Position numbers and translations under genes: made by a program. The notes under the pieces are model-generated. The model worked only from the letters and a program-made list of their open reading frames with translations, was not told where the DNA came from and ran no database searches. Source: Pseudomonas brassicacearum subsp. neoaurantiaca (GTDB taxonomy: Bacteria > Pseudomonadota > Gammaproteobacteria > Pseudomonadales > Pseudomonadaceae). Taken from it: 64,000 nucleotides of DNA. Location of the stretch: the NCBI RefSeq assembly GCF_013608025.1, contig NZ_VDLV01000033.1, forward strand, positions 264,649-328,648, given 5' to 3'. Below, piece after piece: positions 9,214 through 17,594 of this stretch (positions are counted from its first letter, which is position 1; the number at the start of each line of letters is the position of its first letter).

Positions 9214-10172
9214 TTCAATATCACCAGTGCCGGGTATTCCTGCAGCCGCGCGGAGGTGATGTGCGCCAGGGAGCGGACCACATCCAGCGGCTGGTCGAGG
9301 CGGTAATTGCCCGTCACCGCGATGTTGGCCAGCCGTTCGTTGGTATTGATGATCCAGCCAGGGTAATAGCGCCGGAGTTCGGCCAAGACCTGGCTCAGCG
9401 GCCGATTTTCGAACACCAGCCGACCTTGGACCCAAGCCAGTTCGGTACCTGCATCGAGGCGTGTGGGGCGGTCGAAGCCGTTGGGGCCGATGCGGATGCT
9501 TTCTCCAGCCGACAACCGCACGTGGGTGTCGTACCGGGTGGCCCGCAGGTCGAGGTCGCCGCGCTGCACTTGGATTTGGGCTACGCCGTCGAGGTAACGC
9601 ACGGCAAATGTGGTGTCGCTGACGCTGGCAATGACCGGGCCGGCATCGATTTCCAGTGGCAGGTTGCGGTTGCCCGGCACTTCGAAGAATGCCTCGCCCT
9701 TATACAGGCGGGCCACGTGCCGTTGTTCGCTGAACGTGCTGGAAAACGCCGAATCGGTGTTGAGCAGGACCTTGGAGCCGTCTTCCAATTGCAGGCGCTG
9801 GCGCTCACCGACGACCGTCAGGTGATCGGCTTCGAAGTGCAGGGGCAAGTCGCTGAAATTGAACAGGCCGAGAAACAGCACGGCGGCCGTTGCCAACGGT
9901 TTCCAATGGGCACGCAGGCGCGACAGCGCGGTGACTTTGGGCTGGCCGCGCAGTTGTCGGGCGCTTTCGATAACGTGCGGGCCATTCCAGATCGCCTGGG
10001 CCCTGGCGAACGCTTCGCCATGGCGAGGATCGGCCGCCAGCCAGGCTTGGAAGTCTCGACGCTGCTCCTCGCTGGGGCTGTCGAGCAGGATCAACCAGTC
10101 CAGCGCCTGGTCCATGGCGTGGGCAGTGTCCTGTGCCTCGGCGGCTTCAGGTGGGCGATGGTTGTCCGTCAC
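9210..10172 (-). CDS. hxuR: FecR-family anti-sigma factor
   Basis: A 320-residue inner-membrane signal relay. The cytoplasmic N-terminal DUF4880-type part has ALDWLILLDSPSEEQRRDFQAWL, where a Trp-rich region binds the sigma factor. A single membrane helix lies near residues 90-107 (ATAAVLFLGLF). The periplasmic FecR domain (LEDGSKVLLNTDSAF, LYKGEAFFEV) ends in a secretin-like segment that contacts the receptor STN domain. It sits between the sigma and receptor genes, 92 bases after the sigma gene. Family membership is clear; the partner assignment follows gene order. Confidence 0.92.
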   Translation of the reverse strand: MTDNHRPPEAAEAQDTAHAMDQALDWLILLDSPSEEQRRDFQAWLAADPRHGEAFARAQAIWNGPHVIESARQLRGQPKVTALSRLRAHWKPLATAAVLFLGLFNFSDLPLHFEADHLTVVGERQRLQLEDGSKVLLNTDSAFSSTFSEQRHVARLYKGEAFFEVPGNRNLPLEIDAGPVIASVSDTTFAVRYLDGVAQIQVQRGDLDLRATRYDTHVRLSAGESIRIGPNGFDRPTRLDAGTELAWVQGRLVFENRPLSQVLAELRRYYPGWIINTNERLANIAVTGNYRLDQPLDVVRSLAHITSARLQEYPALVILN

Positions 10173-10206
10173 GGTGGATTCTCATTATTGGCGGCAAGCA
10201 CACGCT

Positions 10207-10262
10207 ACAAGCCGCAAGCGGTAGCTGGCAAGCATGCATCCAGCTTGCGGCCTTGCCGCTTG
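10207..10262. repeat. REP-like inverted repeat, family D (CTTGCGGC type)
   Basis: The stretch CAAGCCGCAAGCGGTAGCTG faces GCTTGCGGCCTTGCCGCTTG. This is a separate repeat type in this window, lying inside the sigma/anti-sigma operon and ending within a few bases of the sigma gene stop. Confidence 0.6.
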
Positions 10263-10264
10263 AT

Positions 10265-10777
10265 TCATGGGTTGCGTTCGGCCACGCCCACGCAGATGGC
10301 CATGATCAGTTTCAATTCTTTTTGCACGGTACTCAGGGACACGTTCAAACGTTGCGCGATGTCTTGGTAACTGTGGCCATGCAGCCGGTTGAGAATAAAG
10401 ATCTGCTGTTGGCGCGGGCTGAGGGATTGCAGGCTGACGTTGAGGCGTTCGAGCATTCGTTCGGCATGGGTGGCGTCTTCGGCGCTGCTTTGAGGCGCGA
10501 CCACATTGTTCATGACATCCAGCGGTACGTCATCCACCAGGGTTCGCGACTGGACTCGCCGCGCGCGCAGATGGTCCAGCGCCAGGTTGCGGGCGGTCTG
10601 GAAAACGAAGGGTTCAAGATGATCGACGGTGCGCTCGCTCAGGGCACGGGTTACGCGCAGGTAGGTTTCCTGAAGCAGGTCTTCGGCGGTGCTCGGGTTG
10701 TTGACCATCCGCTCGAGGGTGCGCAGCAGCGGGGTGCGCTGGGCGAGGAAGACGTGGTGAAAGCGTGATTGACTCAC
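10265..10777 (-). CDS. hxuI: FecI-type ECF sigma factor
   Basis: A 170-residue extracytoplasmic-function sigma factor. Region 2 includes AEDLLQETYLRV and the DHL-EPFVFQTARNLALDHLR helix. Region 4 is LSPRQQQIFILNRLHGHSYQDIAQRLNVS, a clear helix-turn-helix. It should direct transcription of the adjacent receptor when heme or a hemoprotein is bound outside. A Fur-type box lies 26 bases upstream, the usual arrangement for iron-starvation sigma factors. Confidence 0.93.
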   Translation of the reverse strand: MSQSRFHHVFLAQRTPLLRTLERMVNNPSTAEDLLQETYLRVTRALSERTVDHLEPFVFQTARNLALDHLRARRVQSRTLVDDVPLDVMNNVVAPQSSAEDATHAERMLERLNVSLQSLSPRQQQIFILNRLHGHSYQDIAQRLNVSLSTVQKELKLIMAICVGVAERNP

Positions 10778-10802
10778 GGTAGGGCCCGATCCGGTTTGAC
10801 AA

Positions 10803-10821
10803 GATGATAATGCTTATCATC
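10803..10821. promoter_or_regulatory. Fur box upstream of the ECF sigma gene
   Basis: GATGATAATGCTTATCATC is a near-perfect 19-base palindrome closely resembling the Fur consensus GATAATGATAATCATTATC. It sits 26 bases upstream of the sigma gene start, so iron probably represses the whole sigma/anti-sigma unit. Confidence 0.8.
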
Positions 10822-10864
10822 TGCGCGAGCGGTCAAGCCTTCATTTTCGTGAGTGCCGAAACCC

Positions 10865-10954
10865 TGTGGGAGCGAGCTTGCTCGCGATAGCGGTGGGCCA
10901 GCCACCTATGATGCAGGCTGACCGGACGCTATCGCGAGCAAGCTCGCTCCCACA
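10865..10954. repeat. REP pair, family A
   Basis: Two inverted copies of the TGTGGGAGCGAGCTTGCTCG arm about 30 bases apart, between the gap stop and the sigma-factor promoter. Confidence 0.9.
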
Positions 10955-10979
10955 AAAAAGCTTCTTGCTGCTGTATCGG

Positions 10980-11981
10980 TTACTCCGCGTTACACAACGC
11001 CAGGCAGTTATCCAGCATGCGGTTGGAGAAACCCCATTCGTTGTCATACCAGGCCAATACCTTGAGCAGCTTGCCGCTGGCCTTGGTGTGGTTGGCGTCG
11101 AAGATCGACGACAGCGGGTTGTGGTTGAAATCGCTGGAGACCAGCGGCAGGGTGTTGTAGCCGAGGATCTTCGAATGCTGGCTGGCCTGCTTGAGCAGTG
11201 CGTTGACTTCATCGGCCGACGCTTCGCGCTTGAGCTGCACGGTGAGGTCCACCAGCGACACGTTGATCACCGGTACGCGCACGGCCATGCCGGTCAGCTT
11301 GCCCGCCAGTTCCGGCAGCACCAGGCCCACCGCTTCGGCGGCGCCGGTCTTGCTCGGGATCATGTTCTGGGTGGCCGAACGGGCGCGATACGGGTCGCTG
11401 TGGTAGACGTCGGTCAGGTTCTGGTCGTTGGTGTAGGCATGGATGGTGGTCATCAGGCCGCTTTCGATGCCCAGCTCGCGGTGCAGCACCTGGGCCACCG
11501 GGGCCAGGCAGTTGGTGGTGCACGACGCGTTGGAAATGATCTGGTGGGACTGGCGCAGGATGTCATGGTTCACGCCATACACCACGGTGGCGTCGGCACC
11601 CTTGGCCGGGGCCGAAATGATCACCTTGCGGGCGCCGGCGCTGATGTGGGCGGCCGCCTTGGCGCGGTCGGTGAACAGGCCGGTGCACTCGAACACCACG
11701 TCGATTTTCTCGGCGGCCCAGGGCAGCTCGGCCGGGTTGCGGATGGCACTGACCGAGATGCGGTCGCCATTGACCGTCAGGCTTTCGTGATCGTGCTGGA
11801 CGTCGGCATCGAAAGTGCCGTGCACGGTGTCGAACTTGAGCAGGTGAGCATTGATTGCGCTGTCGCCCAGGTCGTTGATGGCGACGATCTGCAAGTCGCG
11901 ACGATAGCCTTGGGTATACAGTGCACGGAGGACGTTGCGGCCGATGCGGCCAAAACCATTGATTGCGATTCGAAGAGTCAT
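10980..11981 (-). CDS. gap: Glyceraldehyde-3-phosphate dehydrogenase (type I)
   Basis: Oxidises glyceraldehyde-3-phosphate to 1,3-bisphosphoglycerate and so takes on the triose made by the ED pathway. It has 333 residues, with the nucleotide-binding NGFGRIGRNVLRAL at the N-terminus and the catalytic cysteine in SNASCTTNCLAP. It is divergent from edd, the usual pseudomonad layout in which HexR controls both directions. The leader carries a HexR-type operator and an overlapping AACAACAA motif. Confidence 0.96.
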   Translation of the reverse strand: MTLRIAINGFGRIGRNVLRALYTQGYRRDLQIVAINDLGDSAINAHLLKFDTVHGTFDADVQHDHESLTVNGDRISVSAIRNPAELPWAAEKIDVVFECTGLFTDRAKAAAHISAGARKVIISAPAKGADATVVYGVNHDILRQSHQIISNASCTTNCLAPVAQVLHRELGIESGLMTTIHAYTNDQNLTDVYHSDPYRARSATQNMIPSKTGAAEAVGLVLPELAGKLTGMAVRVPVINVSLVDLTVQLKREASADEVNALLKQASQHSKILGYNTLPLVSSDFNHNPLSSIFDANHTKASGKLLKVLAWYDNEWGFSNRMLDNCLALCNAE

Positions 11982-12000
11982 TAACTGCGCCGCCGTCGAT

Positions 12001-12008
12001 TTGTTGTT
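12001..12008 (-). promoter_or_regulatory. A-rich CA motif (Hfq/Crc type) in the gap leader
   Basis: On the minus strand it reads AACAACAA, matching AAnAAnAA, about 20 bases before the gap ATG. It overlaps the HexR operator. Function in catabolite repression is inferred from known Crc/Hfq targets. Confidence 0.45.
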
Positions 12009-12018
12009 GGAATTACAA
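12004..12018. promoter_or_regulatory. HexR operator (gap side)
   Basis: TTGT-TGGAATT-ACAA fits the HexR consensus TTGT-N7/8-ACAA exactly. It lies 23-37 bases upstream of the gap start. Confidence 0.8.
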
Positions 12019-12065
12019 GATTATTCGCATAAAAATAGAAAACAAGCCTTTTTAGTGGCAATATT

Positions 12066-12080
12066 TTGTTTTATCTACAA
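12066..12080. promoter_or_regulatory. HexR operator (edd side)
   Basis: TTGT-TTTATCT-ACAA is a second exact match to TTGT-N7-ACAA in the same divergent region, 62 bases (about six helical turns) from the first. It is 133 bases before the edd start. Confidence 0.8.
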
Positions 12081-12212
12081 CGAGTGACCTGAATCAACTG
12101 GTCCGATTGGTCAAAAACCGTTTGTCGCCCTGTCTTACCTGCGGTGTACAAAGGGCTTTTGAACCAGCATAGACAATCAGGTCGCCACACCCGTTAGCCT
12201 GGAGTTCTACAC

Positions 12213-14039
12213 ATGCATCCCCGCGTACTTGAGGTCACCGAACGGCTTATCGCCCGCAGTCGCGCTACTCGCGAGGCTTACCTTGCACTGATCCGCGGTG
12301 CAGCCAGCGACGGCCCGATGCGCGGCAAGCTGCAGTGCGCCAACTTCGCCCATGGCGTGGCCGGTTGCGGCACCGAAGACAAGCATCACCTGCGGATGAT
12401 GAACGCCGCCAACATCGCCATCGTGTCGTCCTATAACGACATGCTCTCGGCCCACCAGCCGTACGAAACCTTCCCCGAACAAATCAAGAAAGCCCTGCGC
12501 GAGATCGGCTCGGTCGGCCAGTTCGCCGGCGGTACGCCGGCCATGTGCGACGGCGTGACCCAGGGCGAGGCCGGGATGGAACTGAGCCTGCCGAGCCGCG
12601 AAGTGATCGCGTTGTCCACGGCGGTGGCGCTGTCCCACAACATGTTCGACGGCGCCTTGATGCTCGGCATCTGCGACAAGATCGTCCCGGGGCTGATGAT
12701 GGGCGCGCTGCGCTTCGGTCATCTGCCGACAATCTTCGTGCCCGGCGGGCCGATGGTCTCGGGCATTTCCAACAAGGAAAAAGCCGACGTGCGCCAGCGC
12801 TACGCCGAAGGCAAGGCGACGCGCGAAGAGCTGCTGGAATCGGAGATGAAGTCCTACCACAGCCCCGGCACCTGCACCTTCTACGGCACCGCCAACACCA
12901 ACCAGTTGCTGATGGAAGTGATGGGCCTGCACTTGCCGGGCGCTTCGTTCGTCAACCCGAACACACCGCTGCGCGACGCCCTGACCCGTGAAGCCGCGTT
13001 CCAGGTCACGCGCCTGACCAAGCAGAGCGGCAACTTCATGCCCATCGGTGAAATCGTCGACGAGCGCTCGCTGGTCAACTCCATCGTTGCGCTGCACGCC
13101 ACCGGCGGCTCCACCAACCACACCCTGCACATGCCGGCCATCGCCATGGCGGCGGGCATCCAGTTGACCTGGCAGGACATGGCCGACCTCTCCGAGGTGG
13201 TGCCGACCCTGAGCCACGTCTACCCGAACGGCAAGGCCGACATCAACCACTTCCAGGCGGCGGGTGGCATGTCCTTCCTGATCCGCGAACTGCTGGAAGC
13301 CGGTCTGCTCCACGAAAACGTCAATACCGTGCTCGGCCATGGCCTGAGCCGCTACACCCAGGAGCCGTTCCTGGAGGATGGCGAGCTGGTGTGGCGCGAC
13401 GGCCCGATCGAGAGCCTCGACGAGAACATCCTGCGCCCGGTGGCCCGTGCTTTCTCGCCGGAAGGCGGCTTGCGGGTGATGGAAGGCAATCTTGGCCGTG
13501 GCGTGATGAAGGTTTCGGCCGTGGCCCTGGAAAACCAAGTCGTCGAGGCGCCGGCCATGGTCTTCCAGGATCAGCAGGATCTGGCCGATGCGTTCAAGGC
13601 CGGTCTGCTGGAAAAGGATTTTGTCGCGGTGATGCGCTTCCAGGGCCCGCGCTCCAATGGCATGCCCGAGCTGCACAAGATGACGCCGTTCCTTGGCGTG
13701 CTGCAGGATCGCGGCTTCAAGGTGGCGCTGGTCACTGACGGGCGCATGTCCGGCGCGTCGGGGAAAATACCGGCGGCCATTCACGTCAGCCCCGAAGCTT
13801 ATGTCGGCGGCGCGTTGGCTCGGGTGCAGGAGGGCGATATCATCCGCGTCGATGGCGTCAAAGGCACCTTGGAACTGAAGGTGGACGCCGAGGAATTCGC
13901 CGCGCGCGAGCCGGCCAAGGGCCTGTTGGGCAACAACATAGGCACCGGTCGCGAGCTGTTCGGTTTCATGCGCATGGCTTTCAGCTCGGCAGAGCAGGGC
14001 GCCAGCGCCTTCACTTCTGCCCTGGAGACGCTTAATTGA
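12213..14039 (+). CDS. edd: 6-phosphogluconate dehydratase
   Basis: Dehydrates 6-phosphogluconate to KDPG, the committing step of the ED pathway. It is a 608-residue IlvD/Edd iron-sulfur dehydratase. Conserved stretches include SSYNDMLSAHQPYETFP, MCDGVTQGEAGMELSLPSR, ATGGSTNHTLHMPAIA and the C-terminal VTDGRMSGASGKIPAAIHVSPE. The ATG follows GGAG. It overlaps glk by four bases, so the two are translationally coupled. Two HexR-type operators lie upstream. Confidence 0.97.
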   Translation: MHPRVLEVTERLIARSRATREAYLALIRGAASDGPMRGKLQCANFAHGVAGCGTEDKHHLRMMNAANIAIVSSYNDMLSAHQPYETFPEQIKKALREIGSVGQFAGGTPAMCDGVTQGEAGMELSLPSREVIALSTAVALSHNMFDGALMLGICDKIVPGLMMGALRFGHLPTIFVPGGPMVSGISNKEKADVRQRYAEGKATREELLESEMKSYHSPGTCTFYGTANTNQLLMEVMGLHLPGASFVNPNTPLRDALTREAAFQVTRLTKQSGNFMPIGEIVDERSLVNSIVALHATGGSTNHTLHMPAIAMAAGIQLTWQDMADLSEVVPTLSHVYPNGKADINHFQAAGGMSFLIRELLEAGLLHENVNTVLGHGLSRYTQEPFLEDGELVWRDGPIESLDENILRPVARAFSPEGGLRVMEGNLGRGVMKVSAVALENQVVEAPAMVFQDQQDLADAFKAGLLEKDFVAVMRFQGPRSNGMPELHKMTPFLGVLQDRGFKVALVTDGRMSGASGKIPAAIHVSPEAYVGGALARVQEGDIIRVDGVKGTLELKVDAEEFAAREPAKGLLGNNIGTGRELFGFMRMAFSSAEQGASAFTSALETLN

Positions 14040-14995
14040 AACTGGCTTTGGTCGGTGACATCGGTGGGACCAATGCGCGTTTCGCCCTGTGGAAGAACCA
14101 CAACCTGGAGAATATCCAGGTGCTGGCGACAGCGGATTACGCCTGTCCGGAAGATGCCATCAAGGTTTACCTGAGCGGCATGGGCATGGCGCCGGGTTCG
14201 ATTGGCTCGGTGTGCCTGTCGGTGGCCGGGCCTGTGAGTGGTGATGAGTTTCGCTTCACCAACAACCACTGGCGCCTGAGCAACCTGGCGTTCTGCAAGA
14301 CCTTGGAGGTGGAGAAGCTGTTGCTGGTCAACGACTTCTCCGCCATGGCCCTGGGCATGACCTGCTTGCGTCCCGACGAATACCGGGTCGTCTGCCAGGG
14401 CACACCGGAACCGATGCGCCCGGCGGTGGTGATCGGCCCGGGCACCGGGCTGGGCGTCGGCACGCTGCTGGACCTGGGCGAAGGTCGCTTCGCGGCGTTG
14501 CCAGGGGAAGGCGGCCATGTCGACCTGCCGATGAGCAGTCCGCGCGAGACCCAGCTGTGGCAACACATCTACAACGAAATCGGCCACGTCAGCGCCGAAA
14601 CCGCCCTGAGCGGCAGCGGCTTGCCCCGCGTGTATCGGGCGATCTGCGCGGTGGATGGCCATGAGCCGGTGCTCGATACTCCTGAATCCATTACCGCCGC
14701 CGGCCTGGCCGGGGATCCTGTTGCGCTGGAAGTCCTTGAGCAGTTCTGCCGATGGCTGGGGCGCGTGGCGGGCAATAACGTACTCACGGTGGGCGGGCGC
14801 GGCGGTGTCTATATCGTTGGCGGCGTCGTCCCGCGGTTTGCCGATTTCTTCGTTGAGAGTGGCTTCGCCAAGTCCTTCGCCGACAAGGGTTGCATGAGCG
14901 ATTATTTCAAGGGCATTCCAGTCTGGTTGGTGACAGCGCCGTACTCCGGCCTGATGGGTGCGGGCGTGGCGTTGGAGCAATCCTCCACGATTTGA
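14036..14995 (+). CDS. glk: Glucokinase
   Basis: ATP-dependent phosphorylation of cytoplasmic glucose to glucose-6-phosphate. The 319-residue protein belongs to the bacterial glucokinase family. The N-terminal phosphate loop reads LVGDIGGTNARFAL, then LVNDFSAMALGM, the adenosine motif VIGPGTGLGVGTL and LPGEGGHVDLP. It starts inside the edd stop region (ATGA-type overlap) and belongs to the edd-glk-gltR-gtrS unit. Confidence 0.96.
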   Translation: MKLALVGDIGGTNARFALWKNHNLENIQVLATADYACPEDAIKVYLSGMGMAPGSIGSVCLSVAGPVSGDEFRFTNNHWRLSNLAFCKTLEVEKLLLVNDFSAMALGMTCLRPDEYRVVCQGTPEPMRPAVVIGPGTGLGVGTLLDLGEGRFAALPGEGGHVDLPMSSPRETQLWQHIYNEIGHVSAETALSGSGLPRVYRAICAVDGHEPVLDTPESITAAGLAGDPVALEVLEQFCRWLGRVAGNNVLTVGGRGGVYIVGGVVPRFADFFVESGFAKSFADKGCMSDYFKGIPVWLVTAPYSGLMGAGVALEQSSTI

Positions 14996-15011
14996 AATTG
15001 GAAACTCGCCC

Positions 15012-15101
15012 TGTGGGAGCGAGCTTGCTCGCGATGACGGAGTGTCAGTCGCCATTGAGATTGACTGATACACCGCTATCGCGAGCAAGCTCGCTCCCAC
15101 A
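15012..15101. repeat. REP pair, family A
   Basis: Inverted REP arms between glk and gltR, inside what is otherwise one transcription unit. Confidence 0.9.
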
Positions 15102-15157
15102 AGGGGCTCTGTAGTGTTTGTAGAACCCGTCCATCAGGCATAATCGCCCCCAATCCA

Positions 15158-15165
15158 AACAACAA
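15158..15165 (+). promoter_or_regulatory. CA motif (Hfq/Crc type) before gltR
   Basis: AACAACAA lies directly upstream of the AAGGACGAGG ribosome site of gltR and matches AAnAAnAA. Confidence 0.5.
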
Positions 15166-15177
15166 GGACGAGGCCCC

Positions 15178-15909
15178 GTGAGTTCAGTGAACAAATCGAT
15201 TTTGTTGGTCGACGACGACCAGGAGATTCGCGAACTGCTGGACACTTACCTCAGCCGCGCGGGTTTCCAGGTGCGGACCACGCCCGACGGCGCCGGATTT
15301 CGCCAGGCCTTGAACGAGGCGCCGAGCGACCTGGTGATCCTCGATGTGATGCTGCCCGACGAGGACGGCTTCAGCCTTTGCCGCTGGGTTCGCGAGCATC
15401 CGCGCCAGGCCCATGTGCCGATCATCATGCTCACCGCCAGTTCCGACGAAGCCGATCGGGTCATTGGTTTGGAGCTGGGGGCCGATGATTACCTGGGCAA
15501 GCCGTTCAGCCCGCGTGAATTGCAGGCGCGCATCAAGGCGCTGCTGCGTCGGGCACAGTTCGGCCAGGAACGGTCGGGCGGCGACGTGCTGGCCTTCGAC
15601 GAGTGGCGACTGGACATGGTCAGCCATCGGCTGTTCCACACCGACGGTGAAGAAGTGATTCTCTCCGGCGCCGATTTTGCCTTGCTCAAGCTGTTCCTCG
15701 ACCACCCGCAGGAAATCCTCGATCGCGACACCATCGGCAACGCCACCCGAGGGCGTGAACTGATGCCTCTGGACCGGATCGTCGACATGGCGGTGAGTCG
15801 CCTGCGCCAGCGCCTGCGCGACACGGACAAGCCACCGCGGCTGATCCGCACGGTGCGCGGCAGCGGTTATCAACTGGCGGCCAGTGTGGTTGCCAGCAAT
15901 GGTCACTGA
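15178..15909 (+). CDS. gltR: OmpR-family response regulator GltR (GltR-2)
   Basis: A 243-residue two-component regulator. The receiver has the acidic pair in LLVDDDQEI, the phosphoacceptor Asp in VILDVMLPDEDG and the Lys in LGKPFSPRE. The C-terminal winged helix ends in RTVRGSGYQLAA. The start is a GTG at 15178 preceded by AAGGACGAGG. Position after edd-glk and before gtrS matches GltR-2, which responds to periplasmic 2-ketogluconate via GtrS and controls glucose uptake genes in other pseudomonads. It overlaps gtrS by eleven bases. Confidence 0.92.
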   Translation: MSSVNKSILLVDDDQEIRELLDTYLSRAGFQVRTTPDGAGFRQALNEAPSDLVILDVMLPDEDGFSLCRWVREHPRQAHVPIIMLTASSDEADRVIGLELGADDYLGKPFSPRELQARIKALLRRAQFGQERSGGDVLAFDEWRLDMVSHRLFHTDGEEVILSGADFALLKLFLDHPQEILDRDTIGNATRGRELMPLDRIVDMAVSRLRQRLRDTDKPPRLIRTVRGSGYQLAASVVASNGH

Positions 15910-17368
15910 AGCGATCAGAAAAATTGTCCGGCGGATACCGGTGCCACGCTCGTTGCTGGGCCGAATGCTGTTGCTGACCCTGCTGGTCGTGCTGTTCGCC
16001 CAGACGTTGTCGAGCCTGATCTGGGTCTCGCAATTGCGGGCCACACAACTCGAAGGCCTGGTCACCAGCGCCCGCAGCCTCGCCCATTCGATGACCGCCA
16101 CCGTCAGCTATCTGCGCTCGCTACCGGTGGCCTATCGGCCCTTGGTGCTGGACCAGTTGCGCAGCATGGGCGGTACACGCTTCGTCGTCACCCTCAATGA
16201 CAAGCCGCTGGGCATGGACGTGTTGCCCGTGACGCCACGCAAACTGGCGGTGCTCCAGGCCGTGGATGAAGTACTGCGGCGCTCCCTGGGCAACAACGCC
16301 GACATCTCCGTGAAGTTCGTCAGCCCGGAAGACCTGCGGATCTTCAACGGCGGACTGAAGCTCGATGAGCTGCCGCGTTCCTGGGCCCATTACGCCCTGA
16401 CGCTTGAACCAGTGAATCCGCCGGTGCTGGTCACGCAGATCCAGATGGCGCCGGGTGAATGGCTGTACATCGCCTCGCTGCTGCCCGAACCCTACACCAG
16501 CCTCGAAGAACAGGACCTGCCCAAGCAGCAGGTGGGTTTCATCGTGCTCACCAGTAGCCTGTTGCTGTTGTTCATCGGCCTGCTGGTGCATTGGCAGAGC
16601 CGGCCGCTCAAGCGTTTGGCCCGGGCGGCGCGGGACATGTCCCTGGGCGCAGAGGTGCAGCCCGTGGCCGAAGGCGGCGGCAGCGAAGTGGTGGAAGTAG
16701 GCCGGGCATTCAATGCCATGCGCGAGCGCATCAGCCGCTACCTGACCGAGCGCAGCCAGCTGTTCAGCGCCATCTCCCATGACCTGCGCACGCCCATCAC
16801 CCGGCTGCGGCTGCGGGTCGAGCTGCTGGAAGATGAGAATCTGCAAGCCAAGTTTGGCCGTGACCTCGACGAGCTGGAGCTGCTGGTCAAGGGCGCGCTG
16901 CAATGCGTCAAGGACACCGACATCCACGAGAACATCGAGCCGGTGGACCTCAATCATGTATTGGATTGCCTGGTGGAACCTTACCTCGCGCCCAACGGCA
17001 ACGGCCGGGTCACCCAGGATGGCCGGGCGCTGGCGCCGTATCCCGGCAAGCCGCTGGCCCTCAAGCGCTGCATCGGTAACCTGATCGACAACGCCTTGAA
17101 GTACGGGCAGAGAGCCCACCTGCATATCGATGACGATGACACGGCGTTCATCCTGCACGTTGACGACGAAGGGCCGGGCGTGCCGGAACAGCGCTTGGAG
17201 CAGGTCTTCGAGCCGCACTTTCGCCTGGCCGGGCAGCAGCAGGGGTACGGTCTGGGATTGGGCATCGCCCGCAACATTGCCCACAGCCATGGCGGTGAGG
17301 TGAGCTTGCAGAACCTGCGCGAGGGCGGGTTGCGGGTGACGTTGCAGTTGCCTCGGAGTGTGGATTAG
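15899..17368 (+). CDS. gtrS: Sensor histidine kinase GtrS
   Basis: A 489-residue inner-membrane sensor kinase partnered with GltR. Membrane helices lie near residues 22-42 and 200-220, framing a periplasmic sensing domain. A HAMP segment follows (RPLKRLARAARDM), then the H box SAISHDLRTPITRLR with the phosphorylated histidine. The ATPase domain has GNLIDNALKYG, DDEGPGVPE and GYGLGLGIA. The start at 15899 overlaps the end of gltR; an in-frame start five residues earlier is also possible. Confidence 0.93.
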   Translation: MVTEAIRKIVRRIPVPRSLLGRMLLLTLLVVLFAQTLSSLIWVSQLRATQLEGLVTSARSLAHSMTATVSYLRSLPVAYRPLVLDQLRSMGGTRFVVTLNDKPLGMDVLPVTPRKLAVLQAVDEVLRRSLGNNADISVKFVSPEDLRIFNGGLKLDELPRSWAHYALTLEPVNPPVLVTQIQMAPGEWLYIASLLPEPYTSLEEQDLPKQQVGFIVLTSSLLLLFIGLLVHWQSRPLKRLARAARDMSLGAEVQPVAEGGGSEVVEVGRAFNAMRERISRYLTERSQLFSAISHDLRTPITRLRLRVELLEDENLQAKFGRDLDELELLVKGALQCVKDTDIHENIEPVDLNHVLDCLVEPYLAPNGNGRVTQDGRALAPYPGKPLALKRCIGNLIDNALKYGQRAHLHIDDDDTAFILHVDDEGPGVPEQRLEQVFEPHFRLAGQQQGYGLGLGIARNIAHSHGGEVSLQNLREGGLRVTLQLPRSVD

Positions 17369-17382
17369 TCGGACCGCGTTAT

Positions 17383-17466
17383 CGTTCTTCGCGAGCAGGC
17401 TCGCTCCCACAGGGATTTTGTGAGCGCGCAAAATCCAGTGTAGGAGCGAGCCTGCTCGCGAAGGCG
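17383..17466. repeat. REP pair, family A (GAGCCTGCTC variant)
   Basis: Arms CGCGAGCAGGCTCGCTCCCA and GGAGCGAGCCTGCTCGCG face each other downstream of gtrS. One arm has TGTAGGAG in place of TGTGGGAG. Confidence 0.85.
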
Positions 17467-17495
17467 CCAGTCGCTTCAACCCATTCCCATGCCAA

Positions 17496-17561
17496 TGTCA
17501 CAAGTCGGTGACATAACTCGCCCCTTTCGTTACCTGCCGCCGACCCTCCCTTGTTTAGACT
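17496..17561 (+). promoter_or_regulatory. Composite promoter of the AGE epimerase gene, shared with gtsA
   Basis: TGTCAC at 17496, GTGACA at 17508, GTTACC at 17529 and a -10-like TAGACT at 17556. The same parts with the same spacing occur before gtsA. TGTCAC-N6-GTGACA is a perfect dyad. GTTACC would cover about -39 to -34, which suggests an activator replacing a -35 box. GltR is the natural candidate, by inference. Confidence 0.6.
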
Positions 17562-17572
17562 CCCCGGGTCAA

Positions 17573-17580
17573 AACAACAA
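17573..17580 (+). promoter_or_regulatory. CA motif (Hfq/Crc type) before the AGE epimerase gene
   Basis: AACAACAA followed by AAAAAGG, the ribosome site, 15 bases before the ATG. Confidence 0.5.
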
Positions 17581-17594
17581 AAAAGGTCACGTCG

